Source: Lysobacterales bacterium UBA2790
GTDB taxonomy: Bacteria > Pseudomonadota > Gammaproteobacteria > Xanthomonadales > Xanthomonadaceae
Reading direction: 5' to 3'
Length of the DNA stretch: 25,947 bases
Assembly (NCBI GenBank): GCA_002352135.1
Contig: DEHW01000145.1
Coordinates: 1-25,947 of the forward strand
Under the pieces are notes generated by a model. That model was given only the letters and a program-made list of their open reading frames with translations, did not search any database and was not told the DNA's origin. Shown piece by piece: positions 17,281 through 23,390 of this stretch. The position numbers and the translations under genes are program-made. Every line of letters starts with the position of its first letter. The first letter of the stretch is position 1.

Positions 17281-17865
17281 TCACGCCAACGGGCGCAACC
17301 GGACATCCTCGTGAAACGCCAGACCGCGAAGAATCTGCAGGCGTCGTTCATGCAAACGGCGCAGGCTGGCACGCAGGAAAGTCGCATCCGGCTGGTGCCG
17401 CAAAGCCACTTCCACGGCTCGCAGACTTGCATCCAACGTCTCCACCGACGCCTGCAACTCGGCAGGTATCGTCACCTCGCCAAGCTCCGCTTGCGCCGCC
17501 ATATAGCTCCAGCGCAGTTCAGCAATCTCGACGTCAGTCATCGCGCTCATGTTCGCGTGAGCGCGAACCGGCACTGTCGACGACATGCCGCCTTGATGCA
17601 GGACCAACCCCATGCCCACCGCCAGCAATACTCCCGCCGCCATCGACCAGAACCATGGGTTCCGAACGCGCGAACGAAGAGGGCGCAAGCGGATAGGTGC
17701 CGCATCCGCGTTCCTGTCGTTGCTTTCGACTGCCAGCAGTCGAGTACGCAGCGCATCCCAGTCACCCGCAACAGGCGAGTCTTCGGGCGCGTGCTCGCGC
17801 CACAACGCCGCCCACGCCGCATCGTCGGATTCGCTTGGCAATCGAACGGATCGTGATCGATTCAT
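17281..17865 (-). CDS. single-pass membrane protein, probable anti-sigma factor, 194 aa
   Basis: A hydrophilic N-terminal region of about 65 residues is followed by one membrane helix (about 71-90) and a helical, Glu/Arg-rich outer domain (about 105-194). This is the usual layout of anti-sigma factors that hold an ECF sigma factor at the membrane. The gene overlaps the sigma gene by four bases (ATGA at 17862-17865), which strongly suggests a functional pair. The N-terminal domain lacks the HxxxCxxC zinc motif of classical ZAS anti-sigma factors, so it would have to bind sigma with another fold. Sequence alone does not prove the role. Confidence 0.75.
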   Translation of the reverse strand: MNRSRSVRLPSESDDAAWAALWREHAPEDSPVAGDWDALRTRLLAVESNDRNADAAPIRLRPLRSRVRNPWFWSMAAGVLLAVGMGLVLHQGGMSSTVPVRAHANMSAMTDVEIAELRWSYMAAQAELGEVTIPAELQASVETLDASLRAVEVALRHQPDATFLRASLRRLHERRLQILRGLAFHEDVRLRPLA

Positions 17866-18407
17866 GACATCTCCAATCGCTGCCTCAACAGCTGTCGTGC
17901 GCGATGCAACTGCGCTTTTGAACTTCCCACCGCCATTCCCAGTGCCTCGCCGATCTCCTCATGGGTCCAGCCTTCCAGATCGAACAGCACCAGCACCGCA
18001 CGGGCACGCGGCGGCAGTTGGTTGATGGCCGCCTGCAGGTCAAGCCGCAAATCACCGGTACACATGCTTCCTGTGCGCTCTGCCAGACACTCGTCATCCA
18101 CTTCACGATCCTCGCCAGACCGGCGCGAGCGCAGATCCATCAGCGCGGTGTTGACCGCCATGCGATGCAACCACGTGGACAAGGCCGCCTCGGCGCGAAA
18201 GTCCTTGATCGACTGCCATGCCCGGACAAAGGTCTCCTGCGCCAGCTCTTCGGCGCGCGCCTCGATTCCACCCACGATGCGGCAGATCACATGAAACACC
18301 CGCCGATAGTGAGCGCGGTAGATCCGTTCGAATGCGGCCAGATTGCCCAGCGCGGCAAGCCGCGCCAGATCCGCATCGCCGGTCATTGCGTCGACGGACT
18401 GCAACAT
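17862..18407 (-). CDS. ECF-type RNA polymerase sigma factor, 181 aa
   Basis: Region 2 is clear (FERIYRAHYRRVF, then AEELAQETFVRAW and STWLHRMAVNTALMDLRSR), as is region 4 (LPPRARAVLVLFDLEGWTHEEIGEALGM, then SSKAQLHRARQLLRQRL, the helix-turn-helix). There is no region 1.1 or 3, as expected for the extracytoplasmic-function class. The start is uncertain: in-frame ATGs at 18446, 18407 and 18386 all lack a good Shine-Dalgarno sequence. I chose 18407 because it leaves a normal short N-terminus before region 2; 18386 is the main alternative. As first gene of the six-gene run it probably directs its own operon, but I could not identify a convincing -35/-10 pair upstream. Confidence 0.93.
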   Translation of the reverse strand: MLQSVDAMTGDADLARLAALGNLAAFERIYRAHYRRVFHVICRIVGGIEARAEELAQETFVRAWQSIKDFRAEAALSTWLHRMAVNTALMDLRSRRSGEDREVDDECLAERTGSMCTGDLRLDLQAAINQLPPRARAVLVLFDLEGWTHEEIGEALGMAVGSSKAQLHRARQLLRQRLEMS

Positions 18408-18731
18408 CACTGCTGGAACCGCATGGCTGGAAGTAAGACTGAGCATACGACCACAGATGCAAGGCGACATCCAAAGGTTTAACGGGGTGTTGAAAGAGCT
18501 TGCCTGACTCGCCGATCCGCATCGCAACGACTTCTACCCTGATCGTCTCCCACCATCAGGCACTCAGCGTCCGCGAGGTTCGCTCACGTCATCCTTGACC
18601 CAGCCCGGGTGAATTTGAACGCGCTGTCATGCACGACCTTGCGCTGCAAGGCCAAGGTTGCGAACCGGATCACTCGCGGTGAGGTGGAGCGTTCGCCGAT
18701 AATCGCACTCCCCTCAACGGAGCAAGCCCGC
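18408..18731. promoter_or_regulatory. divergent region between the ECF operon and gcvT
   Basis: About 320 bases without a supported gene. It should carry the ECF operon promoter (minus) and the gcvT promoter (plus). A GATAAT hexamer (18698-18703), 29 bases before the gcvT ATG, is a possible -10 box with no good -35. I looked for a glycine riboswitch, common before gcvT in other bacteria, and did not see its conserved elements. Confidence 0.35.
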
Positions 18732-19817
18732 ATGACCCAGCAAACTGTTCTCAATGCCACCCATCGAAGCCTGGGCGCACGCATGGTCGATTTTGGCGGC
18801 TGGGACATGCCGATCAACTACGGTTCGCAGATCGAAGAACATCACCAGGTTCGCCATGACGCAGGCATGTTCGATGTCTCGCACATGACGGTGGTGGATC
18901 TGCACGGTGATCGCTGCCGCGAATTTCTGCGCTATCTGCTCGCCAACGATGTCGCCAAGCTCAAGAAGCCCGGCAAGGCGCTCTACACCTGCATGCTGAA
19001 CCCACAGGGCGGCATCATCGACGACCTCATCGTCTATTTCATGACCGAGCAGTGGTTCCGTCTGGTGGTCAACGCCTCGACCCGTGACAAGGATCTTGCG
19101 TGGATCTTGGCGCAGGCGACCGCATTCAACGTGCGCGTCAACGAACGACCCGAACTCGCCATGATTGCCGTGCAGGGGCCGAATGCGCGAGCGAAGTTCA
19201 TAAGTCTGCTCGGCGAATCGTATCGCGCCGGCGTCGAAGCACTCGGTCGATTTGCGGCCATTGAAGTGGAAGGCTTGTTCGTCGCACGAACCGGATACAC
19301 CGGTGAGGACGGCTTCGAAGTCGTTGTGCCAGAAGCGGAGGCGGTGACGCTGTGGAATCGCCTGCTCGCCATTGGCGTTAAACCGGCAGGGCTTGGCGCG
19401 CGCGACACGCTGCGCTTGGAAGCCGGCATGAATCTCTACGGTCAGGATATGGATGAAACCGTCAGCCCATTGGAGGCCGGATTGGCCTGGACGCTGAGCC
19501 TGACCGACGAGCGCGACTTCATCGGCAAGTCGACATTGCTCGCCTTGCAAGCCAGCGGCGCGGCACGACAGATGATCGGTCTGGTACTCGACGACAAAGG
19601 CGTGCTGCGCCATGGCCAGGTCGTGCAGACCACATCGGGAGCAGGCGAAATCCTCTCTGGCACCTTCTCGCCGAGCCTTGGAAAAGCGATTGCCTTCGCG
19701 CGCGTTCCCGGCGGCGAAACCGGCGACATCGCTGTCGACATCCGCGGTCGCGCCGTACCCGTCCGCCAGGTAACGCCGCCCTTTGTGCGCGACGGCAAAC
19801 CCTGCGCTGGCATCTGA
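18732..19817 (+). CDS. gcvT: aminomethyltransferase, glycine cleavage T protein, 361 aa
   Basis: GcvT transfers the methylene group from the aminomethyl-lipoyl arm of GcvH to tetrahydrofolate, releasing ammonia, in glycine cleavage. The sequence is very close to E. coli GcvT throughout: [20 protein letters not shown] near the start, AGMFDVSHM (44-52), the conserved [10 protein letters not shown] with Asp97-98, [25 protein letters not shown] and GTFSPSLG. The ATG at 18732 fits the family's N-terminus and has GGAG at 18719-18722; the in-frame start at 18609 would add an unrelated extension. gcvH follows after 99 bases. gcvP is not in the window. Confidence 0.98.
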   Translation: MTQQTVLNATHRSLGARMVDFGGWDMPINYGSQIEEHHQVRHDAGMFDVSHMTVVDLHGDRCREFLRYLLANDVAKLKKPGKALYTCMLNPQGGIIDDLIVYFMTEQWFRLVVNASTRDKDLAWILAQATAFNVRVNERPELAMIAVQGPNARAKFISLLGESYRAGVEALGRFAAIEVEGLFVARTGYTGEDGFEVVVPEAEAVTLWNRLLAIGVKPAGLGARDTLRLEAGMNLYGQDMDETVSPLEAGLAWTLSLTDERDFIGKSTLLALQASGAARQMIGLVLDDKGVLRHGQVVQTTSGAGEILSGTFSPSLGKAIAFARVPGGETGDIAVDIRGRAVPVRQVTPPFVRDGKPCAGI

Positions 19818-19861
19818 GCACCCCACCACACACTGCCTCTCGCAAATCGGGACGGCAGCGA

Positions 19862-19867
19862 TACAAT
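19862..19867 (+). promoter_or_regulatory. possible -10 box before gcvH
   Basis: TACAAT lies about 50 bases before the gcvH ATG in the 99-base gap after gcvT, so gcvH may have its own promoter besides read-through. No good -35 element is visible at the right distance. Confidence 0.3.
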
Positions 19868-19916
19868 CCTCGCGCCAGCGACACCCCTCGCGACCGCGTC
19901 ACAACAGGAGCTTCCC

Positions 19917-20303
19917 ATGAGCGACATCCCCGGCGATCTGAAATTTCTCTCCTCCCACGAGTGGGCGCGACTGGAAGACAACGGTCAGGTGACCGTCGGC
20001 ATTTCTGATCACGCGCAAGGTGCACTTGGCGACCTGGTCTACGTTGAACTACCGGAAGTCGGCAGCCACTTGAGCAAAGGCAACGCCGCCGCAGTGGTCG
20101 AATCGGTCAAAGCAGCAAGCGATGTCTATGCGCCCGTGTCAGGTACAGTCGTTGCGGTCAACGACGCATTGAACGATGCGCCCGAAACGATCAACACCGA
20201 CGCTTATGGCGAGGGTTGGATCTTTGTGGTCAAGCCCGATGATGCTGCTGAACTCGACGAATTGCTGACGCCTGATGACTACGCGGAGACACTCGAAGAC
20301 TGA
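19917..20303 (+). CDS. gcvH: glycine cleavage system H protein, 128 aa
   Basis: GcvH is the small lipoyl carrier that shuttles the aminomethyl intermediate between the P, T and L proteins. The lipoyl-attachment Lys is K65 in [16 protein letters not shown], and the flanking family signatures are present ([46 protein letters not shown]). The length is normal for bacterial GcvH. AGGAG at 19906-19910, 6 bases before the ATG, decides the start. It follows gcvT and ends before a strong terminator. Confidence 0.98.
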   Translation: MSDIPGDLKFLSSHEWARLEDNGQVTVGISDHAQGALGDLVYVELPEVGSHLSKGNAAAVVESVKAASDVYAPVSGTVVAVNDALNDAPETINTDAYGEGWIFVVKPDDAAELDELLTPDDYAETLED

Positions 20304-20328
20304 TCGGAAGGGCTTCGCTTCGATTCAA

Positions 20329-20375
20329 CAGAACGCCTCGGATTGCACTCGCTGTCCGGGGCGTTCTGCATTTTC
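20329..20375 (+). terminator. Rho-independent terminator of the gcvT-gcvH unit
   Basis: A 13-bp stem with one T-G wobble (20329-20341 with 20356-20368, starting CAGAACGCC) is followed by CATTTTCT. It begins 26 bases past the gcvH stop codon. Confidence 0.87.
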
Positions 20376-20674
20376 TCTGCGCAAATTCTGCGCAACTGCG
20401 CGCAGCGATGCGTTCCATCTGCTGTCGACACCGTGGTCTGTGTGTCTATTCAATGAATCCGCAGATGACTCGCTCCTCAGCGCTTCATCGCGACCTTGGT
20501 TAGCCGCACATGGCATCAACCACATTCATGAGAGCCTTGATGCTGCTGCATCACGGGAAACATCTTTGTTCATGCCTTAAACAATATATCGCAGCAGGAG
20601 AACAACGATCCGGTCTTGCCTCGAAGTGAATTCGCAGACCAACTTGCAGTAAGAAGCGCGAACTTGATTGCACC

Positions 20675-20739
20675 CTGTTGACAGTGCCATGACGCGTGAT
20701 TAGCTTTCGCCGCAAATGCGATGCGTGCAGTGTCAACAG
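20675..20739. repeat. spaced perfect inverted repeat, CTGTTGACA / TGTCAACAG
   Basis: Nine-base arms at 20675-20683 and 20731-20739, separated by 47 bases, extend imperfectly inward. Within the right part a second hairpin can form (GCGATGCG at 20718-20725 with CGCATCGC at 20746-20753). It could be a pair of operator half-sites or an RNA fold. Confidence 0.5.
20678..20706 (+). promoter_or_regulatory. candidate sigma-70 promoter for the Lys/Ala-rich protein gene
   Basis: A consensus -35 TTGACA (20678-20683) is followed after exactly 17 bases by TAGCTT (20701-20706), a weak -10. If used, transcription would start near 20713 and leave a leader of about 280 bases before the ATG at 20995. The -35 lies inside the left arm of the spaced inverted repeat. 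Confidence 0.35.
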
Positions 20740-20830
20740 CAGGTGCGCATCGCGACGCAGTGTGGTGATCAAAGCAGCCATCGAAACACCCGAAGGTAGC
20801 GCTGAGCAGACACACTTCGGACGGTTCATT

Positions 20831-20892
20831 GCGTGATACGGAAGTCACGCAGGAGGGTCGGCCTTGCAAGGCGGATCCGTTGAGCGGATCCG
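20831..20892 (+). repeat. cluster of short palindromes in the leader
   Basis: In 62 bases there are GCGTGA/TCACGC (20831-20836 and 20845-20850), the 12-base palindrome GCCTTGCAAGGC (20861-20872), and two copies of the self-complementary octamer CGGATCCG (20872-20879 and 20885-20892) separated by five bases. Together they would make a strongly folded 5' leader. Confidence 0.5.
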
Positions 20893-20994
20893 GTGCAATG
20901 CTCCGGTGATGTATGCAGCCCGGTGCGATGGATGTACTGGTTGCCTGCGAAACGGTGTGGCGATTCCATCTCTACCTGAAAGAGGAAAAAATCC

Positions 20995-21270
20995 ATGGCA
21001 ACGAAGAAAGCCGCAGCAAAGAAACCGGCCGCCAAGGCGGCCCCCGCGAAGAAGGCCGCACCTGCGAAGGCTGCTCCTGCGAAAAAGGCCGCACCTGCAA
21101 AGGCTGCTCCCGCAAAGAAAGCGGCTCCTGTGAAGAAGGCTGCTCCTGCCAAGAAAGCTGCTCCTGCGAAGAAGGCTGCTCCTGCGAAGAAGGCTGCTCC
21201 TGCGAAGAAAGCTGCTCCTGCGAAGAAGGCTGCTCCTGCTGGCGATGCCGGCGGTTCGACCAGCAACTGA
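20995..21270 (+). CDS. Lys/Ala/Pro-rich repeat protein, histone H1-like, 91 aa
   Basis: The whole protein is low complexity: a short MATKKAAAKKPAAK head, then eleven tandem AAPAKK or AAPAK units (residues 15-78, one with Val), then a Gly/Ser/Asn tail. Such highly basic Ala-Lys-Pro repeats resemble the C-terminal tail of eukaryotic histone H1 and of bacterial proteins such as AlgP and chlamydial Hc1/Hc2, which bind DNA non-specifically. It has no globular domain, so nucleoid binding is the likely but unproven role. GAGG at about 20984-20987 before AAAAAATCC and the ATG gives a good start. It is a single-gene unit with a long leader and a strong terminator. Confidence 0.88.
   Translation: MATKKAAAKKPAAKAAPAKKAAPAKAAPAKKAAPAKAAPAKKAAPVKKAAPAKKAAPAKKAAPAKKAAPAKKAAPAKKAAPAGDAGGSTSN
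21037..21240 (+). repeat. 18-bp coding tandem repeat (AAPAKK), with 15-bp variants
   Basis: Units of the form GCTGCTCCTGCGAAGAAG are repeated in tandem, nearly identical in the 3' half and more diverged in the 5' half. Two units lack one Lys codon (15 bp). All three forward frames stay open across the array because no unit contains a stop codon. Arrays like this can change copy number by slippage or recombination. Confidence 0.92.
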
Positions 21271-21291
21271 TCGACGATTCACGTTGTCGGA

Positions 21292-21325
21292 AACAAGAAA
21301 CCCCGCTTCGGCGGGGTTTCTTGTT
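21292..21325. terminator. bidirectional Rho-independent terminator with UUCG loop
   Basis: A 15-bp perfect stem (21292-21306 with 21311-21325, core GAAACCCCGC) is closed by a TTCG tetraloop. T-rich ends on both strands (TTTCTTGTT) allow it to serve both the Lys/Ala-rich gene (plus) and the convergent serine hydrolase gene ending at 21365 (minus). Confidence 0.94.
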
Positions 21326-21364
21326 CCCAGACCGTCGTCACTTGAGACGGGCTGCCCGCAAGAC

Positions 21365-22591
21365 TCAGCGCTGACGTCGCACCTGATCCAACTGCAGCCA
21401 ATCCTGAGACGGCAATGCCAAAGCGCGATCCATGATCGTCGGCAACAGGCCACTCGGCGTGACGCATTCGCAGTTCCAGACAACGGCCATACCGATATCC
21501 AACTCGGGAAGCATCGCAATCATTCCTCGATAGCCTTGCACGGCTCCCGCGTGGAAGACCATCTTGTGTCCAGCGTAGTTGTAGATGCGCCATCCCAGCG
21601 CATATTCCGCCTTTCGAATCCGTGCCTTACGCCATTGGATACCGCGAATCTCACCGGGCGTATCGACAACCGGCTGATGCAAATTCGTCAACAATCCTTG
21701 CGAAAGCACCTCGGGGCGATGACCGAGATTTCCCAGCAGCCATTGCGTCAGGTCCCGCGCGCTGGCGTTGACGCCCGCCGCGGGTGGCACCCGATAGTAG
21801 TTTTCCTTCGCGCGGATTGCCGTCATCCGTCCACCGCGCATCACGTGCGGCCGCGCCCAACTTGCACTGGCCTCCAGGGCTTCACGACCATAGGTGGCGG
21901 TATACATCCCGAGGGGATGAAACAGTTTCTTCTCCACTTGGTGAGTGAAGAAATCACCGGTAACCGCAAACGCCATGTCACCCACGAGACTGAAGGCCAC
22001 GTTCTGGTAGGCGTAGCAATCACCGGCCTGACACAGCATCGGAGCGGAATCCAGCTTGGCGATCATCAACGGATAGGGCTCGTCGCTTTCCAGCAGTGGA
22101 TCGAAGGCATGGAAACCCAGACCCAAACGATGACTGAGAATGTTCTCCAGTGTCACCTGCTCGGCGGCCTGCGGATTCGCCAGTTTGAAGGCGGGCAACA
22201 AGTCCGTCGCGCGCGTGTCCCAGCGCAAGGCGCCTTCTTCAACCAGCTTGCCTGCCAAGGTGCTGGCGAATGCCTTGGAAAGCGAGGCGAGGCGAAACAC
22301 GGTGTCTGCCGTCACCGGCTCGGCACGCCTCGCTTCGACAACACCGTAACCGCGCTCCAACACGACCTCGCCGCGATACACCAAACTCACCGCCATCCCG
22401 GTGACACCCACCTCGCGCACGATGCGTCGCGCCAGCGCATCGGTTTGTCGTCCCAATGCCGCGGCGTCCACGCGGCGTCCCGTCTGCGCCGAGACGGTCG
22501 CTGCTGCAACCGTCTCGGCTGCGTCAACCGGCAGCGCCGCACACGCCATCACAGCCAGGTTGATGAAAACCGAGGTCACACGTTTGAACAT
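21365..22591 (-). CDS. exported serine hydrolase of the beta-lactamase/PBP class C family, 408 aa
   Basis: A signal peptide (about 1-24, ending PVDAA) is followed by a beta-lactamase-fold domain. The first motif is SLSK with nucleophile Ser103 and Lys106, the second is YQN (195-197), and the third position is HAG (347-349) where classical class C enzymes have KTG. This set matches the broad group of esterases, D-aminopeptidases and PBP-like hydrolases instead of a dedicated antibiotic beta-lactamase. Two cysteine pairs (C187/C192 and CEC near the C-terminus) could form disulfides in the periplasm. The ATG at 22591 has a weak GGA upstream. It is divergent from lemA with 160 bases between, and the substrate is unknown. 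Confidence 0.92.
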   Translation of the reverse strand: MFKRVTSVFINLAVMACAALPVDAAETVAAATVSAQTGRRVDAAALGRQTDALARRIVREVGVTGMAVSLVYRGEVVLERGYGVVEARRAEPVTADTVFRLASLSKAFASTLAGKLVEEGALRWDTRATDLLPAFKLANPQAAEQVTLENILSHRLGLGFHAFDPLLESDEPYPLMIAKLDSAPMLCQAGDCYAYQNVAFSLVGDMAFAVTGDFFTHQVEKKLFHPLGMYTATYGREALEASASWARPHVMRGGRMTAIRAKENYYRVPPAAGVNASARDLTQWLLGNLGHRPEVLSQGLLTNLHQPVVDTPGEIRGIQWRKARIRKAEYALGWRIYNYAGHKMVFHAGAVQGYRGMIAMLPELDIGMAVVWNCECVTPSGLLPTIMDRALALPSQDWLQLDQVRRQR

Positions 22592-22751
22592 GAATCGTCA
22601 TTCCGTTCGCTTGGCGGCACAACGCGAACAGATGCGAAATGCCGTCGGGTAGAAGAAGATGCAGCGGCGAGTCGCGTCCAACGATTCTTCGCGCCACGCC
22701 TGCTGCGGGGTGTTCAGTCTAGCCCAGCGCCAATTGCCACAGGAGATTGCC

Positions 22752-23363
22752 ATGACCTTCCTGCTTGTCCTTTTCTTACTGTTCGTACTCCCAATCATCG
22801 CTCTGGCGATCTGGGCCATCGCGACATACAACGGCCTTGTCGTCGCTCGCAACGGTTTCCGGAATGCCTTTGCGCAGATCGATGTGCAATTGCAGCGTCG
22901 CTATGACCTGATCCCCAATCTCGTCGAAGTCGCCAAGACCTATCTGCAGCACGAGCGCGAGACGCTGGAGGCGGTGATCCGCGCCCGCAATACCGCGGTG
23001 AACGATCTGCAGACTGCCAAAGCGCATGCGGGCGAAGCCGCTGCGATGCAAGCACTATCCAGTGCCGAAGCCGGTGTGAATGCGAGCTTGGGACGCCTGT
23101 TTGCATTGAGCGAGTCCTACCCCGATCTCAAAGCCAACACCACCATGATGCAACTCAGCGAAGAGCTGTCTTCGACCGAGAATCGCGTCGCCTTCGCACG
23201 TCAGGCTTTCAACGATGCCGTCATGGACTACAACAACCGCCGCGAGATGTTTCCCGGCAATCTGTTGGCCACGCCGATGGGCTTCATCGCAGCAAGTCCG
23301 CTGGCCATTGCCAGCGACGAAGCACATAAACGTGAAGCACCGAAGGTCAGCTTCGGGCCGTAG
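22752..23363 (+). CDS. lemA: LemA family membrane protein, 203 aa
   Basis: One N-terminal membrane helix (about 2-23) is followed by the family signature YNGLVVARN, then FAQIDVQLQRRYDLIPNLVE, and a four-helix cytoplasmic or periplasmic body containing the long YLQHERETLEAVIRARN helix. The molecular function of LemA is unknown; the gene is commonly paired with an M48 peptidase or a TPM-domain gene, as here. AGGAG at 22741-22745, 6 bases before the ATG, decides this start over the in-frame codon at 22659. The C-terminal tail is Ala/Lys-rich. The M48 gene starts 27 bases downstream, so the two are probably one operon. Confidence 0.95.
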   Translation: MTFLLVLFLLFVLPIIALAIWAIATYNGLVVARNGFRNAFAQIDVQLQRRYDLIPNLVEVAKTYLQHERETLEAVIRARNTAVNDLQTAKAHAGEAAAMQALSSAEAGVNASLGRLFALSESYPDLKANTTMMQLSEELSSTENRVAFARQAFNDAVMDYNNRREMFPGNLLATPMGFIAASPLAIASDEAHKREAPKVSFGP

Positions 23364-23390
23364 TTTTCCCTACTACACAGGCGCTTTCCG

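Larger units (their letters stand above)
20376..20994. other. non-coding stretch upstream of the Lys/Ala-rich protein gene
   Basis: About 620 bases without a convincing gene: the open frames present have odd composition and no ribosome-binding site. Early on, CTGCGCAA-type short direct repeats occur (about 20377-20405). The middle is AT-richer (around ACAATATATCG near 20580). The right half holds a candidate promoter, a spaced inverted repeat and several palindromes described separately. Confidence 0.6.

Noticed and set aside
18408..18540. Autoregulatory ECF promoter such as GGAAC-N16-GTC before the sigma gene
   Set aside because: Partial matches (for example AAACCTTT on the minus strand near 18473-18480) lack a -10 partner at the right spacing.
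18541..18731. Glycine riboswitch upstream of gcvT
   Set aside because: The context is suggestive, but I could not find the conserved aptamer core or a paired tandem arrangement.
20551..20869. Minus-strand open frames of 92 and 99 residues in the non-coding stretch
   Set aside because: No ribosome-binding site, Cys/Ser/His-rich random-looking translations, and the two frames overlap each other.
20826..21266. Minus-strand frame with FAGAAF repeats
   Set aside because: It is the antisense reading of the AAPAKK array; the composition follows from the repeat alone.
20913..21374. Cys-rich frame (CSCEEG repeats, metallothionein-like) over the Lys/Ala-rich gene
   Set aside because: It is the shifted reading of the same 18-bp repeat, has no ribosome-binding site, and the AAPAKK frame has a good start and a proper C-terminal tail before the terminator.
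21245..22906. 553-residue open frame opposite the serine hydrolase gene
   Set aside because: It runs across a terminator and a divergent promoter region and has no recognisable features.
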